NCBI GenBank assembly: GCA_033064195.1
Contig: JARBJD010000081.1
Coordinates: 186,001-250,000 of the forward strand
Reading direction: 5' to 3'
From: Blattamonas nauphoetae
Lineage: Eukaryota; Preaxostyla; Oxymonadida
Length of the DNA stretch: 64,000 nt
A program made the translations under genes and the position numbers. Below are positions 34,377-45,096 of this stretch, piece after piece. Position 1 is the first letter of the stretch, and each line of letters begins with the position of its first letter. Below the pieces are notes generated by a model. That model was not told the origin of the DNA. It ran no database searches and saw only the letters and a program-made list of their open reading frames with translations.

Positions 34377-35348
34377 ATGACAACAGTCGGTCAGCCATAC
34401 AACCCAATGATCGACCCTCGTTTTCTGTTTCAACAGACTCAGATTACACTGTCTTCATTGACCTCCGTCTTGGCACGACACCACAATCACTTCACTTCTT
34501 CACCATCAGCAAATTTCCCACAATATCATACCCCTCACTCAGAATACGACTCCACTGATGCACAGCCGTCATTACAGACCCCACAACTCCCACAAATCCC
34601 CGATTTATTCCCCCAAACACAAACCTCTCAACTTCCACTGGTACACCTCAACTCATTCCCCACCATCAATGAACCTGAACACGACATCTCATTGGCGTCT
34701 GATCCTCTCCTTTTTGCAGCGATGTTCAAGCTCACCCGCATTATGCTCTTCAATTTCGCGTTCACAGTTTCATCACAAATCGCCGGCCAAGTTGACACAA
34801 CGAACTGCGAAACATGCATCCAAAGTGGTCTCCCATATACTCCCCTCCCAACTCCCAATATTTTCTCCGAACACGATATGACCACCACAACGCAAGATCA
34901 GCCCACCCATCTCAGCCTCCTTACCCCGCAGCTGTACGACGCCTTTCAAAACGTGCATGTGCAGACAGAGTTCCAGCTCAACGCTATTTTCAGTACTCTC
35001 CACCAAACCCTCCACATCCGACAAACCGAAATCATCCAGTCCTTCGTGCTCCTATTCGAGCTCTGCCGACGACACTGGCTCTGTGGGTCGTTTGCCATTT
35101 TACGAGACAACCTCATGATTGTGTATATTGTGTGTGTCCTCCTCGCCCACAAGCTCTCGAACGATCAACCGTACTCCAATCGGTCCTTTGCTGCGCTATT
35201 CGCTCTTTCTCTGCCGGTGATCAACGAATACGAGCGGACCATTATATTTCTTCTGAATTACGAGCTGATTGTAACACCGGCACAGTTCATGGCTGTCCTC
35301 CACAACCTCGAGCAGGAATACTCGTTCTTCTGCTCTCTCAATCGGTAA
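34377..35348 (+). CDS. PHO80-type cyclin-like protein
   Basis: A single 323-residue frame from ATG 34377. The first ~110 residues are Pro/Gln/Thr-rich and look disordered. The C-terminal ~150 residues fit the PHO80-like cyclin box: NLMIVYIVCVLLAHKLSND, then YSNRSFAALFALSLPVINEYER and FLLNYELIVTPAQF. These proteins bind and direct PHO85-like or other CDKs. It lies 7 kb downstream of the CDK gene on the same strand. The partner cannot be told from sequence. The 3' end is followed 276 bp later by a second cyclin-like gene. Confidence 0.8.
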   Translation: MTTVGQPYNPMIDPRFLFQQTQITLSSLTSVLARHHNHFTSSPSANFPQYHTPHSEYDSTDAQPSLQTPQLPQIPDLFPQTQTSQLPLVHLNSFPTINEPEHDISLASDPLLFAAMFKLTRIMLFNFAFTVSSQIAGQVDTTNCETCIQSGLPYTPLPTPNIFSEHDMTTTTQDQPTHLSLLTPQLYDAFQNVHVQTEFQLNAIFSTLHQTLHIRQTEIIQSFVLLFELCRRHWLCGSFAILRDNLMIVYIVCVLLAHKLSNDQPYSNRSFAALFALSLPVINEYERTIIFLLNYELIVTPAQFMAVLHNLEQEYSFFCSLNR

Positions 35349-35624
35349 CGACATCTTTCTTTCGCATTCAGGAACAACGCACTTTGTGTTAGCATTCGCT
35401 GCGTTTTTATCATTTCATTTTTCTTTCGTTTCACCATCATGTGTTGAAGAGTCTTCCCACTTCTCTCAAATTATCCACAGTGTTTTAACCATCTCAGGCG
35501 ACCAAATACAGACAAATTTTCGGCGGATGGACGAAGAACTGAAATTGGCAAGAATTCCATGAATTATGGATCAGATCTTTTTCTCCATTTGTGTTCTTTA
35601 TTATCGTATATATTGGTCACCAAT

Positions 35625-36242
35625 ATGGCTACGACAACCGCTGATATTCATAACTTTATCCCTTCCTCCTTCCCGTCATGTCAGACCATCCCTCCACCGC
35701 TCGAAATCGAGAACGTCAGCCTGAACCGAAGCCGCCTTCTATTTCTCGTCAACGAGCTTACAATTCGTTTGTATACTCTCCTGTTTTCGACCCCCGAGTA
35801 CCAATCACTCCGCCTTGCCACAATCGGGAAGCAAAGCGGCGAAGACCCCAGCTCAGATTGGATCCCCGAGATTTTTGAGAAGGTTCTTTGTTTCATCGAA
35901 GGAATCATCTCCGTTTCGCAAATCTCGTCGAACACAGTTATTTATGCATTTTGCCTCATGTTCAAAGCCATCGCCCAAATTTCGCAAAAGCAACAAGGAC
36001 AGCCGATTCTCATTATTGACGAATCCAACCTCGGGAGCTTCCTTCTTGCTGCAGTTATACTCTCCAACAAACAACTTGAAGACGAGCCCTTCACCAACAA
36101 GTGCTGGGCACGTGTGTTTGAAGTTGATGTGCGTGTCCTCAACGCTGCCGAGATCGTCTTTCTGCTTCATTTAGACTTCTCTCCGACTACCTCTCCAGAG
36201 GATATAGCGTACATCAAGGGTCATTTAGCTCGAATTCATTGA
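35625..36242 (+). CDS. Second PHO80-type cyclin-like protein
   Basis: A 205-residue frame from ATG 35625 (MATTTADIHNF); an in-frame ATG at 35559 would add 22 residues. The C-terminal half shows the same cyclin layout as its neighbour: TVIYAFCLMFKAIAQI, SFLLAAVILSNKQLEDEPF, then NAAEIVFLLHLDFSPTTS. The disordered leader is short. The pair is tandem but clearly diverged, so an old duplication is likely. Role: CDK activator or specificity subunit, by family. Confidence 0.75.
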   Translation: MATTTADIHNFIPSSFPSCQTIPPPLEIENVSLNRSRLLFLVNELTIRLYTLLFSTPEYQSLRLATIGKQSGEDPSSDWIPEIFEKVLCFIEGIISVSQISSNTVIYAFCLMFKAIAQISQKQQGQPILIIDESNLGSFLLAAVILSNKQLEDEPFTNKCWARVFEVDVRVLNAAEIVFLLHLDFSPTTSPEDIAYIKGHLARIH

Positions 36243-36851
36243 TCTCGTCCGCTTCGTCGGACAAACTGTTTTGGATAATTATTCTTGATTTCCAGGGCAA
36301 TATCCCCCTGACCACTTCATAAGTACCCCTTGAGTTGCTTCTTCACTCACCTAGTCATTTGAGTTCAAACTGTATATTGTCTCTGAGATCCAACCTTCAC
36401 ACTCTTCAACTCAATGACGATTCAAGAAGACTGAAAATGCACAATCTCACGAATGGATCATGTTAGGTGCGGGAGGAGCTTAAATGCTCTTGTTAAATAA
36501 AGCGTATCTGGGTAGCCGTTGGAGAGTGACAAGCGGTTTATGTTTGAGGAGAATGGTTGGGTCCTCAGTGTAATTTGACCATATTCGCGCCCATCGATGA
36601 ATAGAATCTGGTTGAATGACCGAATACCTATATTCAGAACCCTCCGGCCTAGCTTTTCATCATTTTCATATGAAGTCAGACGTTGATCAAACCAAACGAA
36701 GAATCTTTTCGGTCTTGTCCACTAACTCTGCCCCTCAAGACCTATTTTATCTCTCTCATCATAATCAAAGCACTCATTGGATCAGAAATTTACTTTTTCA
36801 CGCACCAAACCATCCCCAATTGGATTCTTCAGGAACTTCTCAGGCATCTGA
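36243..36851. other. Intergenic region upstream of helical paralogue 1
   Basis: Short frames at 36616-36855 and 36683-36919 run into the start of the next gene and could hold an extra 5' exon, but no junction was found. Nothing else seen. Confidence 0.35.
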
Positions 36852-39800
36852 ATGAGTGGACAGACTTCTCTGTCCCACTCATCCACTATTTCCACATCCG
36901 CAGAATGTTCAAAAAGTGATGTGGATAATATTGCCCTTTCTCGGGAGGTTTGGACAGAATCTCTTGAATCACACATCCAGCGATTTGAAAGCGGTAATTT
37001 AGGTGTTTATTGGACAGTGTGTTGTTTTCATCTTTCTCTCACTTCCTGCAGAGATTTGTGGAATGGTTTGTTGAAGCGGTGATTGGAGCGGAACTGTTCC
37101 GAAATGAACACCCCTCTGCCCCGCCTCTGACCTCCGAGAACATCCGAATTGACTCATCCTCCACAATCGTGATCGGTCTTCTCTTTCTCTCCTTTCATCG
37201 TCTGAACAGCTTTCCCCTCGTCGCCAGACCGACCATCGATTTCTGGGTCTCTCTCTTCCGATATCGCCACACTCTGCCGCTTCTTTCTGCACATCCACCA
37301 AACACTCGAACACAACAACCGATTGATCCTCCCTCTTGATCCAAAACAGTTAGATCTTGTCATCTCACGCCTCATGGTTGTTCTCGTCGAACAATTTGTG
37401 GAATCTGGGGATCTCAATCTCCAAAATTTGTCTCCAACTGATCTCTCACAATACTTTAAAGGATTATTTCATGACTTTTACGAGACTGACAATCCATCTT
37501 CCTTTCTATTTCTCATCCACAATCTCACCACATTCTTCACTCGTTTTGTTCATCATCCCGACAATCGCAGCAATTTCATTCCCGCAGAACACTCATTTCT
37601 GCGCGGAAATGATGTTGAATATTCGGAGGAACTTCGGGATGCTGTGAAGAGGATCAAAGAGACACATTCGTATAAGGCAGTTCAGAATACATATTATGAT
37701 TGGGCAGAATGGGTGACGATGATGGAGATGGTGAAGCAGAGAGTGTTTTCGTTGGTATGTCTTCATTTGTGTTCATTCATCTCTTCAGAATGATCTTTCC
37801 TTCCTCCAATCTCGCTGTTTTCGAGCCACACTCCTCTCACTCCAAACGAAACATCAACTCCGAGCCAATCCACTTAACATCGAAGAGACCAACGAAACAG
37901 AATCCTCATCCGACGAGATCAGCACATCCACTCGTCTCCCAAGCGTGATTGATGTGACCTGGAATTTGATGGATGTTGCCCCTTCACAATTATCCACTTC
38001 CATCTCCACCCAAACCGCACTCCCATCCCAACAATCGTCTTCAGAATTGCAACTCCTCACTTCTGACCAGTTGGTCATCCATGCTGACTCCATCGTTCGT
38101 CATTCCCGACAGATCCTCTCTGCGATCCATCTTCTCCTCACTCGACCTCCTCCCACATCCTTCCCTTGGAACATCCGTCCATCGTTCCCATCTAAATCGT
38201 TTTTTGATTCCGTCGAGAGACCTCTCTCACCTGATTTCGATCTGGACGAGACGTTTGGCACATCACTGTTCGACGAGACAGACGACCAGACTGTTGTGGA
38301 ATCACTCCGTCGGTGTCGTGCTGTTGTCAGAGCGACGCAATCGACAGAATGCATTGGTGACGTTCACACCTTCAGAACTCTCCTCATCGCTGGTCTCCAC
38401 TCGTCCAATTTTTACATCGTCTTCGAGTGTTGTGTTCTCTTCTTCGCTCTTGCTGATCTCCTTCCGACAGTTGATGATCCTCGCGACAGCCAATTTCAGA
38501 GTCTCCGAACGGCATTCAGCGATGGGACAGTCGGACAGAAGCTGGTGCTCCTCCATTTGTGGGTGAGATGGTTGGACAATAAAGACAGAGATAGACTTGG
38601 ACGGAAGATGGCTGTGTCAGATTTCGATTTCGACGGGATTCTGACAACTGACCTGAGTGATCCTGATCTCTTCAACAAAGCTTGTTTCTTCATCGACAAA
38701 ATATTGGACAGTGACGTGGTTTCGATGTCCGTTCAATGGAGGTTGGACTTCCTTCTTTCGTTTGAGAAGAGGCATCAGATGATGTCGCGTCTCTCCAGCG
38801 ATCCGAGTCCATCTTCAGACCGGAAACGATCAATGAATTCTCGGAGTCGACTCGCAATCATATTCGGTGCGCTCTTGTCTGTCTTTCGTGGCTGCCATTT
38901 CCCTTCTTCTCTGACAGAACTCATCACAACTGATTTGGACTTCAGTCCACACAAGTTGTCAAGTCAGGTGAATCCATTTTTCTATCTCAGCCACACCTCC
39001 ATCGCCCCCAAACACCGACACTCCTTCTTCCCGATGGATCTCATGTTCGAACGGTATCTTCGCACAAGACCAGACGCGTTCTTCAGAAAATTGCCTCCTT
39101 CGAATTACTTCACTTCTAAAAAATTCATCTTGGCTCCATTTTTTGGTCTGCACTCACTCTTTCTTCGGTCACCCAAACTCAGTCTCGATCAACACCAGCT
39201 TCTCCAACTCGCCCGCCTCTTTTTTGTGGAGATCAATCTCTCAGAACAGCACACAAAGAAACAGGACCATCTCAACCTCTTCGCGCGTTTCCCTCCTCCT
39301 CGTCTTCTCGACACTCTGCTCACCTCTCCGCACGTCGCCAGAGAATCACACTACATCTGGATTGGTTTTCTCTTCTTTTTTCGTGACGTTGGTCATTACA
39401 CTGTTCCATTCGGTGCCTGTTCATCTCTCGCCAAAGTGTTCAAGATGCTGGCTCCATTCGATTCCACTCCGGAACAAATCGAGCTGGATGTGGTGAGTGG
39501 TGTTGGAGAAATTGTTGTGTTTCTTCACTGGCTCAGCATTCCTTCTCACTTCGATTCTCCCCTCCTCTGCCATCTTCCTTCTCTGGCTGGTGCTCAGCGA
39601 GGCATCCTCCAAACTCTCTCCTCTCACTTTGGCATCCCCTCTCTCGTCACCCCCCTCACAACAAGGTCATTTGATGACCAACTCGATCATCTCGATGCTA
39701 AAGATGAGACAATCCACCCATATATCAGTTTTCTGTCTTTGTGTCTACGCTATCTGGCTTCTGATGGTCTGGCCTTCCTGTTATCATCCTTTCTCAGATT

Positions 39801-40172
39801 ATCATTCTTCCAGCATTCTGCCCAATGTTGCTGAAACTATCGCTGTATATTTACAGTCTGTCTTCTGTCATCTTTCTTCATCTTCCCAGATTTCCCTTTC
39901 CTGCACTCGTGTCTGCTGCCTTCGAGTTCTTCCATCGCTTCGTCAGTGTTTCGTCTGATGCTGTTCGAATTGAGTTGGTGACGCATGGTCTGTTGGATCA
40001 TATCATGTTCGCTGTGTCGTGTTCGCCGTACTTGGATGACTACGAGAAAGGGGTTGCTGTGATTGGGATTATTCTCGACACATTCCGACGAGACTATCAA
40101 AGATGGAGAATGTTAGCGTTCGACTTTTATCGATTTCCGCGAATCCCTTCGAGAAACCCATTGTCTGACTGA
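36852..40172 (+). CDS. Large helical (ARM-like) protein, paralogue 1
   Basis: Six exons: 36852-37016, 37052-37175, 37210-37754, 37789-39766, 39798-39855 and 39890-40172; 3,153 nt, 1,050 residues, phases consistent. Introns are 31-35 nt. The protein is a run of helices (for example FVEWFVEAVIGAELF, MVVLVEQFVESGDL) without TM helix or catalytic motif. Shared landmarks with its paralogues: WTxxxxEWFVE(A/T)VIG, NGNDVEYSEELRDAVK-type phrase, a Ser-rich middle, LFDETDD, HWLSIPSHFDSPLLCHLPSLAG, and a C-terminal VSVSSDAVRIEL. Intron positions 1-4 match paralogues 2 and 3. Function unknown. Confidence 0.8.
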
Positions 40173-40720
40173 CCGTCCTTCGTTGATCATTACAATCGAC
40201 AGAAGCTGAGGGGCTGTTTTTTTGACAACCATGAAGACGTCACGATGAAAAAGGCGAATGTTGCGACATGTTTTTAATCATCCCCCATTCCACCACTCTC
40301 AAAGAAACGATATTTACTCCAACGTGCGAAAGTTTTCCTTTCTATTGTGTCCAACAGTCGCTGTCGTCTTCGCCATCGATGTCAACACGAAGGATCTTTT
40401 TAATGAGATCACCATTTGGACGATTCCAGTTGAATTTTGTAAAAAATTTCACTAATTGTGTATTACATGCAAGTCAGGACGAGAAGTAGTCACCTGAAGA
40501 AGAAATCAGACTGAAATGATTGGAGATATATCGAAAGAACTGAAAATCATTCACTGTGTAGTCGGAAGAGCTATTTGGGCACTTGAACGTTGGTCTGGTG
40601 TTTCTTCACGTCTGATGCTTGAAACGACGCGAGTATCATTTCATTCACACCATTTCACAAACTGTTGAACAAAATGATAAATGAAGGGTTGGATCAACTC
40701 ATCATCATTAACACGAGCTC
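40173..40720. other. Intergenic region, no gene seen
   Basis: It lies between helical paralogue 1 and the beta-helix/kinase-like gene on the same strand. Only short frames occur. A 12-nt phrase near 40556 (GTGTAGTCGGAA) recurs at the start of the hAT element at 60.45 kb; see findings and rejected items. Confidence 0.4.
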
Positions 40721-43700
40721 ATGGGTCTCCTCCACATCATCATCTCAATCCACTGTTCTTCCCAGTGCACTCAACAAGTCCTCCTAACGGCTTTCAGAGC
40801 TGTTCAAATCGACTCGAACAAAACTGACTCCCCAAACTGTAGGAACATCGTAATTGCGAGCGATATCTTCATTTCAACCACCGTCTACGTTAACTCTGAA
40901 GCTGTCAATCTGATTGGGAGTGGTCCATCGGTTTTGATCGCTCATTTCGATGGCCAAAACTCGGACAGGAATCCTCCGTCAACAAAAGGATATTCTTCCC
41001 AGCACTCAACTCTTTCCTCCACAACTCCGCCACTAAAGATCGATCCTGCATTAAAGTTTCTGTTTACCATTGTGAACAGCTCATTTTCCGTGAGGGGAAT
41101 CGATGCGATCTGCAACTCGGATTCTAATGGAGTCTGTGATATCGTTGACTCTTCAGTCCGCTTTTCCTCGTGCTCAATCACCTCATCCGGACTCTTATCT
41201 CCTTTCAGAGTTGGTATTTCGACGGACAGCCAGCCGAATCAACGAACCGCCATTATTCTCTCCAGGATTGTCCACATCACAAAATCATCCTCCCAGCAAC
41301 CTCTTGTTGACCTATTTCATCCACCCACTGAATCATCCTCTCGTATTATGTCTGAATCTCCAAGTTTTCTGACAAGCCCAAGCGGTGGCATCGCTGTCCA
41401 TGGAATCGACCTCCAAATCGAGTCAAAAGCCTTCCCAAGCGGAACCGGCCCTCTCTTCTCGTTTACTCTTGCCGAAACAACGCCATCCCAACGTCATCAT
41501 GACCATCCCATTGAAATGGAGACGTCGCTCCTATCGACCTCGCTGACCAATGTGACCTCGCCTGGTCTGATCGTGATGCCAGGAACACAGCTGTTTGGGA
41601 GCGAGGTAAGCCAGCGAATGGTTGGATGTTCGGTGTCACACAGCACAAACCACGACAGTGGGACAGGAATGATGTCACCCAACATGGGTGGGAATGTCGT
41701 GTGTCTGAACACCTCGTTCTCATCTTGCATCCGACTCTCGAACGACGAATTCTCGATGTCTTTCAACGAACTCGGACAAGATGATCGCAAATCGTTCGGA
41801 GAGTTGAACACATTCACCTCCGTCTCCTTCACGCTCTGCTCATTCAGCAACATCAACCACGTCGGAGTCACGATCGACGGCGAAGGCGGAGCGATCTGTC
41901 TGAAGGAGTCAGCTGCCTCTCTCACTGTCACCTCGTGCAGCTTCCTGGAATGCCATTCTCTTGGCGAGTCCGACGGGGGCGGAGGAGTGAAATACCGTCG
42001 CTCGTACGGCACCCGCACTCCAGTCACTCTCACAGGCTCCTCGTTCCTTCATTGTTCAGCGTATGCCTTTGGAGGATCTGTCTGTGTCACGAATTCACTT
42101 TTGGTGAAAGTGACGGATTGCTTCGTTGAGCAAAGTGAGGCAGACAGAAGTGGAGGTTTTCACCTCCTTGCTGATGGTGTCATGCTGCACAACTGCGACT
42201 GTCCTCTCAACGACAGAGGCTGTCTCAGACTCTTTCCTGATTGGAAGGCCTGATTCGTATCAGTTCGACACGCAATACAGCACGACGTCAGTTGAACGAT
42301 TGAACGAGCTCGACCCAATCGTTCTTGGAGGAGATGGGTTGACAGCGACGACTGGTTCGCGACTCGACGAAGTGTTGATCTATTCCGATTCTGGATCCAC
42401 AGCTGATTCGAGTCTGTTCTGTGGAGAGAGGACACAGCCTTGTGTGTCAGTCGAATTGGGATGGTCGATTGTGGAAATGATTGGTGCGACGAGATCGACT
42501 TTGGGGATCGTCGACGCCACCACTCTCTCGGCTCGGATTTCGATCTCACACAGCCAACACGTTGTGATCACCAAAGGAACGAATTCTGAACCAACACTTC
42601 GCATCCCCTCGTCCGTCGTCCACCCGTCTGCTGATTCTGTTGTGATGGTTGCTGTTGAAGACGCGTTCTTCGAGATCAGCTCGGTCAACGTCGAACTCGA
42701 ACCGATTGACTTGTCGTTCTCGCTTCTCTCTGCTTCCGACTCCACCATCGTCCTCCTCTCTGTCTCGCTGACCGGATCGAAACTCACTTCGGAAGGGAAC
42801 GACGACCCAACAACGCAGGAGTTGTGTGAGTGGGAGAGTGGGATCATCAAACTTGTGAACAGCTCGACTTCGATCACACTTTCCGGTTTTTCGCGTCTGT
42901 CGCAGGGAGTGATTAACATGAAAGGCAGCAGTTTGACGATTCAGACGTCCTCTTTCTCAGACAACACTCCTCGCTCGACACTCTTCCCCTCGTTTCGACG
43001 AAACATCCGCTGCTCCGATGAAGGAGAGATCGAGATCGGGAGTCTGAGTGGAGGGGATGGGGCGTCTGACAAGCATCCTCATTTGTGGATCTCTGCTGAC
43101 GATTGCCAGCTCGATGGGGAAGAAGCGAAACCAGAAGCTTCTCACTTCATTCCGACGCTATCGAGTGACTCAAGCAGCTCGTTTGTCAAGAAAGAGAAGA
43201 CATTCAACGTGACCATCCAAGGGACAGTGCTGATTCCCTGCTCCCTCTCGCTGGAAGTCTTCGAGAAGACCAAGGACGGACTGAATGGGAAGTCAATCCC
43301 ATTCGCACTCACAGCAATCACTGCTCTGTCCTTCGACGAGACTTGCATCAACTTGGCCATCCCTCTCTCCTCCCTCTCCACTCTCGACGACACACTCGAA
43401 TGGCGGGGTCGACTCGCATACGGCAAAGAACCGATGACGAACACGTCGTTTCTGATTCAACTGAACGCAACCGCTCGGCTGGCTCAATCAGTGCGAGAGA
43501 ACATGAAGTGGTGGCTTCCTCTTGTCATCGTTCTCGTCTTTCTCGCTCTTCTCGCCATCGCCATCGCTCTGATCTGTCTCTGCCGAAAGAAACAGTCGAA
43601 AGAGAAGAAAGCAGAAGAAATGAGAGCCACTGTAGAATCGCCGATTGAAGATGAGAAAGTGGATGTGCATTCAGATGGCCAAATTGGAGTGAACTCCATC

Positions 43701-44504
43701 CAAACCTTCACATCGCTCGGAACGAACGAGGAGACCAAACAAGATGCTGATCTGAACCAATCTGACGGCCTCGCTGACCTCGCAGACGTGGAGGAGGCCG
43801 TGCTGTGTGCGATGGGAGAGCTGAAGACGACAGTTTATGTGTCGAAAGATCGAACGCTGTACAACGCTCTTCACTCCGAGATAAGGTGGGGCGTTCAGGT
43901 GAGGCAGACTCAGAAACAGCTTGTGAAGGGACTCCAGCAGATCTCGCAGAAGGACAGAGACGCGAGGATTCTGCGAGTGCTGACAGCTCACAACATTCTG
44001 TTCGACACAGCTGGAAACACGTGCTTCAGACTGAATCTGGATCCCACTCCTCACACTCCTCTTCCCGTCTTCTCTCAGCCAGACTCGCAAGCACAACAGG
44101 AACCGCTTGTCTTGACCAACGACTCCAGCCAGAATCCACCCAACCAGTCGAAGAACGATCCATCGACAGAAGGCCAGAGATGGTTCGCTCCGGAAGTGAT
44201 TGAGAAGAAGCAGAACATCAACAGCATCCACGCGGCAGTTTTTAGTCTTGGCCTCGTCTTGTGGGAAATGGAGACTGGTTCTGTGCCCTTCGGGGAGCAA
44301 GATGCGGTGAATGCATCGCGGCAGATCGTCGCTGGCACCACTCCAAAGCTCGAACTTGTGAAGAACAAGGACATGCGAGAACTGATCGAGAAATGCCTGA
44401 CACACGAAGCGTCACAGAGACCACATTTGGACGACATCGACGCTGCACTGAGCCTGATCGGTGCTGACAATGCGGAGGACAGGAAGGAGATGGTGGAGAG
44501 ATGA
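40721..44504 (+). pseudogene. Beta-helix / TM / kinase-like surface protein with internal deletion and frame change
   Basis: The first frame (40721-42253, 510 codons) has a hydrophobic leader and beta-helix strands (GEGGAICLKE, SLTVTSCSFLECHSL). The second frame (open to 44504) carries the post-helix domain with CGERTQPC, a TM helix (WWLPLVIVLVFLALLAIAIA), CRKKQSKEKK, and a kinase-like C-lobe. The frames switch at about 42195-42250. Compared with the sister gene at 54.9-60.3 kb, several hundred residues are missing at this point: the sister continues from beta-helix through a middle domain to GWPDTLQFDT, which matches GRPDSYQFDT here. Kinase signs: WFAPEV is kept, but the HRD site reads RVLTAHNILFD and DFG reads FRLN, so catalysis is unlikely. 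Probably a pseudogene unless an unusual splice joins the frames. Confidence 0.75.
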
Positions 44505-45096
44505 TCCAGCCGGGATTGCTCGACTTCACATTCTTCACGTCATCTGTCTTGGTTTCCATGTCATCTTCATTCCGAATACAACACTCGCATCACACCACTT
44601 TATTCTTTCCATTCATCACTCATTGTTTTCATTGACATCATTTCCGAACAGTCCAACAACAGATCTAGCACCACTGTTGTGGCAATCGTCTTCATTCTCA
44701 GCTGCTGTGGACAACTTATTTGTATCGACTCTTCGTTTCTGCACGTCTTTCTCACTCGAAGGGGAGCACCTGACAGTATTGATGGGTCTCTCCTGATTCT
44801 CAACACGTGACATCGTGTCACAGCCTCTTCTTTTGTCACACACCATGTGACCCTCGTGTTGTCTGGATTCGTCTGGATACTTTTCATTCATCGTGTTTCT
44901 TCACTTTTCCGGCAACTTTCCGTTCACACTCAATTTCAAGTTCTGTTTCCATGTTTCCATCGGAGAATAGACACTTTCACGTCATCCCTCTTCTTGATTC
45001 ATTCCACATGCATTGAGTTATTAACATGCTTTAACTCGAGGAAGTGCGTGAATTTGGTGTTGAAAATGAATGAGCCCTGGGTTGGTATTTCAGTCA
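44505..45096. other. Intergenic region between convergent genes
   Basis: It separates the 3' ends of the kinase-like gene (plus) and helical paralogue 2 (minus). Only weak short frames are present. Confidence 0.4.
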
